This document shows, piece by piece, positions 53,801 through 62,800 of a stretch of 64,000 bases of DNA (the first letter of the stretch is position 1; each line of letters starts with the position of its first letter). The notes beneath the pieces were generated by a model. The model had not been told where the DNA came from, did no database searches, and saw nothing but the letters and a program-made list of their open reading frames with translations. A program made the position numbers and the translations under genes. The stretch is from Leptidea sinapis (taxonomy: Eukaryota > Arthropoda > Insecta > Lepidoptera > Pieridae). The stretch covers positions 13,082,001 through 13,146,000 of the forward strand of contig NC_066273.1 in assembly GCF_905404315.1 (NCBI RefSeq), written 5' to 3'.

Positions 53801-56800
53801 AGAAGAGTGTCAAGATGTCTGCGTTCATCCAGCGCCTAGAGGTAAAAGGAAAAGGGTATATTATGCATAGTTCTTAAATAAGAGTCAATTTTATTTGTCC
53901 TTTGAAGTAGTGCAAAAAGAAAGTTGGAAAATTTTAATATTTATTAATATTTGTCGTCTCCAATCCGGGGTATAAACAGGAACACCCCTTTGTTGCATTG
54001 GTTCATCATCAGCCGGAAGACGTCCACTGCTGGACAAAGGCCTCCACCAAATACTCATCCAACGTATTCCGGCGATCTTAATCAGATCGTCGGTCCATCT
54101 TGTATGGGGATCCATCCATGGGTTGGTGTGTGCTTTGACGGCAAGTGAGATTTCTTCTTTTTAGTTCTCCAGACTTCTTCCTTATACTTTGGTAGGGGCC
54201 TCTCCGCACTACTACTACGAATCTACGCACGCATGTAGAAGTCCCAAAAAGGGTTGTTGAGGTACCACTAACCGGCTCCTTGAGCAAATCGAATTGACTA
54301 CAGATTCCTCGTTGCAGCTGATCTCCATGATAAGGATTCTTGGTGATCTCAACGCACACCACATTGGATTGTACGGCTCATCATCACACGATCAAATTTG
54401 AATGTCATTGAAACCGATATATATTTTGTTCATAGACGCGTGTAAATTGCCGTCATCAAAAGGCTCGTGCACAGGATATAATGTGAAATGGTACTACGAT
54501 TCTAACCAAGAACGATGCGCCAAGTTTATCTACGGCGGCTGCCTCGGCAATGATAACAGATTCGACTCCGAGGAACTATGTCAAGCCAGTTGTAGGCCTG
54601 AGAAGACTGAAGGTTTGTGTCGATATTAATTATTTTACTAGTCACGCGTCCGTTCTGAGAGTTCTTACAGAGCGTCGTGGTATTTCCGACAAATATAATA
54701 TTTCAATTAATAAAATTAAATATTATATTGATTCCAGTGGGAGGCTCCTTTTGCACAGGATGCCGGCTAGATTATGGGTACCAAAACGGTGCCTATTTCT
54801 GCCGTGAAGCAGTAATGTGTAATCATTACTGTGTTTCGGTCAAAAGGGCGCCGTAGCTAGTGAAATTACTGGGCAAATAAGATTTAACATCTTATGTGTC
54901 AAGGTGACTTGTGAATGTTTCTGGCAAATAAAGAACTTTGACTTCGAATTAAATATTTAAGGCATGTAAATAGTTTAAGAAGTTCATTAATATTTCTAGA
55001 GCAATGCAAACAGCCAATTGAACAAGGAAGCTGCGCTGGCTCCTATCTCCGTTGGGGCTTCAACCCGGAGACGCGAAAATGCAGTCAGTTCATCTGGGGC
55101 GGGTGCGAGGGTAACGCAAACAGGTTTAATTCTGAAGAATTCTTCTAATGCGCCTGGAGTACCTCAAGGTATGTATCAATGAAATCAGTATAATATAGTT
55201 TTAATCTTATTTGTCATAGGGAAATGGGCGTTCAATAAAATGCATCCTCCCTCAAGTTTGTACGATTTGTGAGACATTCATTTACCAGTGGGAGGCTCCT
55301 TTGCACAGGATGCCGGCTAGATTATGGGTACCACAACGGCGCCTATTTCTGCCGTAAAGCAGTAATGTGAAAGCATCACTGCGTTTCGGTCTGAAGGGCG
55401 CCGTAGCTAGTGAAATTACTGGGCAAATGAGACTTAACATCTTATGTCTCAATGTGACGAGCGCAATTGTAGTGCCGCTCAGAATTTTTGAGTTTTCAAG
55501 AATCCTGGGCGGCACTGCATTGTAATGGGCAGGACGTATCAATAACCATCAGCTGTACGTCCTGCTCGTCCCTTATATTATTTAAAAAAAATGTAAGAAA
55601 ACGCATGATTTGATAGCAATTCCGAAAGCTTTATGAGAGGAATTCGCATGTATGAATGAACAGGGCATAGAAAGTTAACACCTAGAAAGTAGAACCTCGT
55701 TAAGTCGAACCTCGATTAGTTGAAAATTTCCAAATCTCGAAAAAATGTTTTTTTCCCTTCCCTTCAAACACCAAAACTTCCGTTACTCAAAATCTCAACC
55801 CTTTCTCTATTAGTAGAATAATCAGTGAGTCCCTCCAAGCCATTTTAGTACATATCTTATCTCCATAAATTGAAAAATTTTTTTTTACCTCTGTATCTCG
55901 AGCATAGCAATGTTTTATTTTACAACCTTTTCAACTCTATTATTTGAGAACTCTATTATTTATTACCTCTGTAGTTCGAAGAAAAATATGTTACCGACCT
56001 TAAGAATTTGCCGATAGTATACAATTTAGAATTACCACGAATTAATATACTTTAACATGCGTTTGCTTTCTTGGTGTCAGGTGTTTGATTTTATTATTTT
56101 TGTTTAATATTATAATGTCTGGGAAGAGGTGAGACAGTTGCTCATGGGCATCCGCAACACCAGGGATCAAGAAATGCGTTGCCGGCCTTTAAGTTGGGAG
56201 TATGTTCCGAGTTTGAAAGTTCTTAAGTCATATCGGTTCGGGTAAACAGCAAGTAACTGATTCCAAGTTGTCATGCGAGGTAAGATGTTTCTCGCAAAAT
56301 CATCTGAACAACTCATTTGACTACTACCCGTGAAATATGCGGTCAAAAGTTGAAGAGAGAGCCCACATCTCTACGAAACGGCAAAAATCAAGCTGATCGG
56401 AGATTACTTTATCGATTAATTGATATTTAACTAATTTCTTTACAACTTTCTTGACTTGGATTTTCATTGTTGTTTTTTATCATATTATGCACTTTATTAA
56501 CATCGTAGTTATGAAGTAGTTTAGAATTTAGACAATCATATAATATACTATTTTCTTTTTTTTTAATCTTCTCGCATGTTGTGTTTTCTACTTCTTATCT
56601 TTATTATCTAACATTTTTCTTTCTTGTTCCTTCAGGTGATGGTTTTATTTTTATTAATATTTACTTTATGCACTTGTGATTGGGTAGTGACTATCTCAAT
56701 ATTTTAATGCCAGTTTTTATTACGATTGGTAACAAAAAATATAAATTTTCTACAAGATATACAATTAAAGATGTAAATGTAAAAATCTTATTCGGTTTGT

Positions 56801-59800
56801 TTCGGTACAGTTCTTTGATCTTATTATTAACTTAGTCAAATGTTTTGAGTTTTCTTTTGTGTTAATTCCGCCAATATTTGTCTTTAAACTATTCGACACG
56901 TATTTCGCCTCTACACGAGGCATCCTTAGGAGATGTTAACTCGCCAAACTCTGGCACGAGACGAGGCGAATTTTACACTAAAGAAAACTCGAATCATTTG
57001 GATAATTATGGATTTCAACAAAGTAACGCCTACTTCAATAAATTTTATTAACTTTATTTTATGAAATCTGATATAGTATGACTTTAACAAGACTTTGTTG
57101 TAATATTAATGACAAAAGCCTCAAGTATTCGTGATGATATTTTCATAGACACTCGTAGAACCTGAATAAATCTTTTATTTTTATATTGGTATTGTCACTT
57201 ATCAATCTCTGCATCTCTTCACTAACTGCACAGCACGATGCAAGTTGCCAGTACCAGTTGTTGGGACCAGCACGGGGAAGTATCCCATGTGGTCGTTCAA
57301 GCAAACAGAGAACAGATGTGTACCGTTCTATTACACTGGTGATGGTGGGAATGACAACATGTTTGAAAGTGAACAGGACTGCGTAGAAGCATGTCCTAGT
57401 GCCTATGGTAATTGCTTTCCTTATAATCATTTTGTATTATAAAGTCAATCGAAATGCTTTATTATGTAATCAGGAATCTTCGAAAGTGCTTTTCATTTCT
57501 TCGCATATATTTTGGACTAATTCTTACTTATCAAATCATCTGTTATTCATATTAACTCTATTCTATATTTCATATGATTGTTTTATTATATTTTCCATGT
57601 CGTGCCTCATAATTAAAGATTATAGGGGCCTCCTATAGCTGGGAATCCATGAGTTGGATTCTTGTAAGTTATTAATAGAATTCTCTTAGCTGTTATAACG
57701 TAAGAGCGCTCTCGCACTACGAATCCGATCCGTACCCGTAAAAATACGGTCCGGTGTAGTCGGATGATGACGGAAGCCGGATCTAGTGCGTACAAAAGAA
57801 AGTTGTACGACTATTACTGACCGTGTTTTGACGGATACGGACCGGATTTGGATCGGACGTAAAGCGAAACCGCTCTAACTGAAAACCCGGCACCAATTAT
57901 CATCATAATCTCACAACATTACAAACAATATATATATCTACTACAAGGATTGCGCTTTAGCAATTCTTAGGAAAATTTTCCCTCAGCTGAAGAAAATTGC
58001 AGATTTTCGAATGTTGTAAGAATTTTAGGTATTTACTTCAAACTTTCATATTCATTCATATATATATAAGCAGGAAACGGTATTATAATTTAGATGGTGT
58101 TATAATAAATCTTTATAACTACATTTTGTACGTATTTGTTTGTTTTTATACAGTTCCAGATGTATGCACCTTGCCAGCCCATCCAGGTGACTGCGACCGC
58201 TATGAAACACGACGGTTCTTCGATACGAAGCTGACAAGGTAAATATATTTATCCTTCGTGTTCAAAAGACACAACCGTTGAGGTAATGTATGTATATCGG
58301 GCTACGTACTTTGCCACATCATCTCTGGACATTGCTGGAACGTGAAGCCCCCTCCCGTTCCCCTTTCACCCCCTCGCGATCGTCCTGTTTCGTTCACGAC
58401 TGAAACACTCTGAATTCTTGGGTTTTACAAGAAACCTGCGCGGCATTTCATTGTTATGGGCAGGGTGCATCAATTACCATCAGCTGAACGTCCAGCTCGT
58501 CTCATCTGGCACGAGACCTGTGCCAGATTGTGGCGAGACTGAGGATGCCTCGAGTGTCGAATTGTTTAAAAACAAATATTGGCGGAATTAACACTAAAGA
58601 AAACTTAAATCATTTGTATAATTATGGATTTCCGCAAAGTAACGCCTACTTCAATAAATTTTCACCCCTAATTGTCATAAAAAGGGGCCTGAACTTTACC
58701 CAACGTGTGGGGAATATACTAGCGCATTCATTTCACCATACGATTCTTCATTGTCTTAGGTGTCGTCAATTCTACTACGGTGGGTGTGGAGGAAACGAGA
58801 ACAACTTCGCAACAGAGGCCGAGTGTGAGAACAGATGCTCGGAGGAGGCAGCTGTCACCACCACAGTGCAGCCCACCAATCGCTATTGGAACGGTATGTT
58901 AAAATATGGCACTCAATATAAATAATAGCTGTGTTTGAAACTTATAAATCAAATTCAAAAATTTTTATTCAAAATAGGGTATGATATCTCTTATTGACAG
59001 TCAAAAACCACCACCCATTCAAAAAAGAAGAATGGGCGCAAGAAACTCAGCGGGCTTCTTTTTTATACATAAAAAATTGGTTAGAATATAATATCGTACA
59101 ATAAAATTTATTATTTACTAGCCTGAGGGTGCTTGCTCATTGCCAATATGTGGATTCATGTAGAAAGTCATTTATTTTATAGTAACCTTTACCACATAAA
59201 CGTTTTTTAACATTTCGTAATACATTTGTTTTGAACATTATCTGGGATCTTGTTGTAAAAGCATAGATGTACAATGACCCATAAAAGACTTACTAACGAG
59301 CCGAGTAGTAGGCATATTAATTTGCGACGAGATTGAATATATAAGTACTTACTGACCTTAGTTTCTATGGTCTGTAGAAACATGATGAAACGGAAGAAGT
59401 TAGTAAAGATTACGAACCTAATTTTACGGAATTATCTAAATGATGAAACTGCAAACAAAATTTACTGTTTTTAGTTTTATTAGTGACAAAAAGTTACGAT
59501 CTACATTAATTATAATATCTATATCGCACCTTTAATAATATATCATTTATATAAATATGATATTCATCATTAAAAATATCATTGTTATTTTTCTCTTCTT
59601 TTTAGTCTTTTTGCTCCATAATGGTGTAGACCTCTTGCTACTCTTCTCTTGAGCCACGAGCATTCAGTTCATTTCTGTTACACTTTTAATGTTATCTTTC
59701 CAACGCATTTGCTGTTGGTCGCTTCTCATCCCAAGTCTACATGCCACTCTAGAAGACTATCTAATATCTGAATATGATGTATTCAGAACACTAATTAATT

Positions 59801-62800
59801 AAAATTAACACTTTTTATAAGGTACGTGCTCTTACTTGTAACGTGTACTCACTCATAGAAGAAGAAATTAGTGACTTTTTATTACTATGACTACAAAAAA
59901 AGTTATTACGTTGTCATGAGTATAATGCGCAGTGGAAGCGTGCTGGGCCCATAACCTGTTATATGAGATAGAGCAGAGTATCAGCAGTAGGCTATGAGCA
60001 AATCAGTGCATTCACCATTATTTAATATAAGAAAACAATTTTATAAATTAATTACAACTTTTTATTCTCATGACAACAATGATATTATATACAATAAAGA
60101 GGTAGATATCGCACTAGCGCGCGCAAAATGTTGTAGACAAATTCAGACAATTGTTGTAATTTCATTTAGTCGGCTAATAGCAGCGAGCTAAGCCGAACGT
60201 TTTCGTGGCGTGACAATTATAATCTAAAATGCCAACCTGTGTGTTAAGAAAATGTAAAAACTATGTTTGCAAGATATATAAGTGTGAGGGTATTTCATAC
60301 CATACGAAATTATATAAAAGAACATCGTATTTGTATTTTATCACGATTTTATTTCTTAATAGCTGACCCAGCAAACGTTGTATTGCCGATATTAAAATCG
60401 CGATACAAAAGTAACTGTTGATCGTAGATGGGTGAAAATTTGAAGTTGTATGTATTTTTTAATGTTGACTCATAATCAAACAAATTTAAAAAAAAATGTC
60501 ACAAAAATTAAAAAAAAAATTCGTGTGGACCACCCTTAACATTTAGGGGTATGAAAAATAGATGTTGGCCGATTCTCAGACCTACTCAATATACTCACAA
60601 AATTTCATGAGAATCGGTAAAGCCGTTTCGGAGAAGTACGGGAACGAACATTGTGACACGAGAATTTTATATATAAGATTTACAAATAAATCTCGAATTA
60701 TTAACGTGGTGGATCGAGCAAGATAGAGAATATGATCTCAACTGCAGCGCGACAAGGACAAATAGTATGTGTCATAGATTAATCAACCAGAAGTGAAATC
60801 GTAGGCAGAATACATAGTGGTTGTAACCGCTTTATTGCGGAACTTGAGTTTTCTTGTCAGTTCGTGAGCGTCTTTCTTAAATAATATTATGATGATTATA
60901 ATAAGTTCTGGCTTTCAAAGTCTTATAATAACGGTGGTATAGAATGAGATTAGTAATAGCAGGCTATTTGATATTTTATTAGTACATAATCTTGGAATGT
61001 ATGTAACGTACTTAGAGGTCTCCTCGCAAAATCGACAACGACATATTTGGAACGATACGATAATACTCCGAATATACCGCAACTACCCTGTCTGCTGCAG
61101 GATGATCAAGGTATTATATTTTAGGACAATTTAGGAAATTATGTTGTAGGGTAAGTAGCGGACGTAGACAGTAAGTGCTATCTGTTTGCGTAGGAGTTTT
61201 TTCAGTAAAACTGCCCTTTCGGTATATCCCATGCTAACTGCAGAAGAATTAATGGATCATTTTCTGCTTCTCCCATTATCTTATTGTAATAAAATCTCAA
61301 CAAAAATACATTCATAAATAATATAATATACAAGAAATAATAATTGTAAACTTAAAACTTTTTGGGAGCCGTCGTTAGTAAAATTGTAAAAATGGAACCC
61401 TTACTGTTAATACATTTCGGTTTTGTTTTGATATGTCTGTATGTTTTTTATTATTTTATGTACAAATAATTTATATCATCAATATGGCTTTATATTTAAA
61501 TCAACATTATTATTTTTTTAAATCAATAGCACCTAATTTACCTAATTTAAATGTAGTTTTACTACTTTATAACTTTTATTACATGAACTCATGAATTAGA
61601 CATGACTCAGTAAAAAATCATATCTGGTGAATGATTCTGTGTTTTTATTATGCAAATACGGAGCAATTAGCAAATTAGACTTATCTCTTTTTCACTTGAG
61701 ATAATTGCATTTACTATCCTTCTTTGACGTGTAATCGTAATGTAGTGTGCTATTGCAATGTTAAATTATTCATGTGTGCGTTTGTGTATCATTTACAAAC
61801 ACCGAATGTTGTCTAGGTAACCTATCTATACTTTTAAATATCATTGCATGACAACGTAATTACTTTTTTTGTAGTCATAGTAATCAAAAGTCACTAATTT
61901 CTTCTTCTATGAGAATGTGTCAGTCCCAAAAGAAGATCCAGTCGGCCACTAGCCAACATATCAGATTCATGACTTTACATTCTTCCAGATTATTGCGTGC
62001 CCGAAGCGGATCCAGGACCATGCACCCAGTTTGAGGAGATGTGGGCTTTCAGCGTGACGAGCGGCACTTGTAAAAGATTCCGCTTTGGAGGCTGTGGTGG
62101 TAACAACAACAGATTCCCCGACCTGAAAACGTGTTTGAGCATCTGCGCGCCAGACCAAGGTAAAAACCACCGAGTAGCAATATACTTCATATTCTAAACT
62201 AAATTTTATATTAATTTTCTCTGAGCACCGAGCAGAACTTAGTCAAGGACCCTTTCACTTGATCGCATCTGATAGGGAACAGTCCACGGACTGCTTTGTC
62301 TTTAGTGTTCCCAACTACGATCAGCCTTTCAAAGCTTTCATCTCTCTTCCTCAAGGGCAAGGACAAGTTTAGATATAGTAGCTTTAGCAAAATTTATGAA
62401 CGATGTGGGACTCAACGAAACAACAGTGGGACACGAGTGGTCGCTGGTTCCAGTCCCGCATAATTCATTAAGTTTGGTTATAAATTTATTTGTTTCGTTT
62501 GTATTGTGTTGTAGAAGTGTGCCAACAGCCCATGCAAGCGGGCCCGTGTCAAGGATCCTTCATGAAATGGTTCTTCGACGCAGCTACCGGATCCTGCTCT
62601 CAGTTCACATACGGAGGATGCCAAGGAAATGACAATCGGTAACATTTTTTTGAAGTGTACTTGTTTAGGCGCGTTATGAAAAAATGATGAGAGTGAAATT
62701 TTAAGATGCGCGCGCATCACTGTAACACAAAAGTAACAGGTTGAAGTTGGTTCCTGAAATTTTGTGACATTTGCGTCATTCGCTATTTTTTTTTTTTGGT

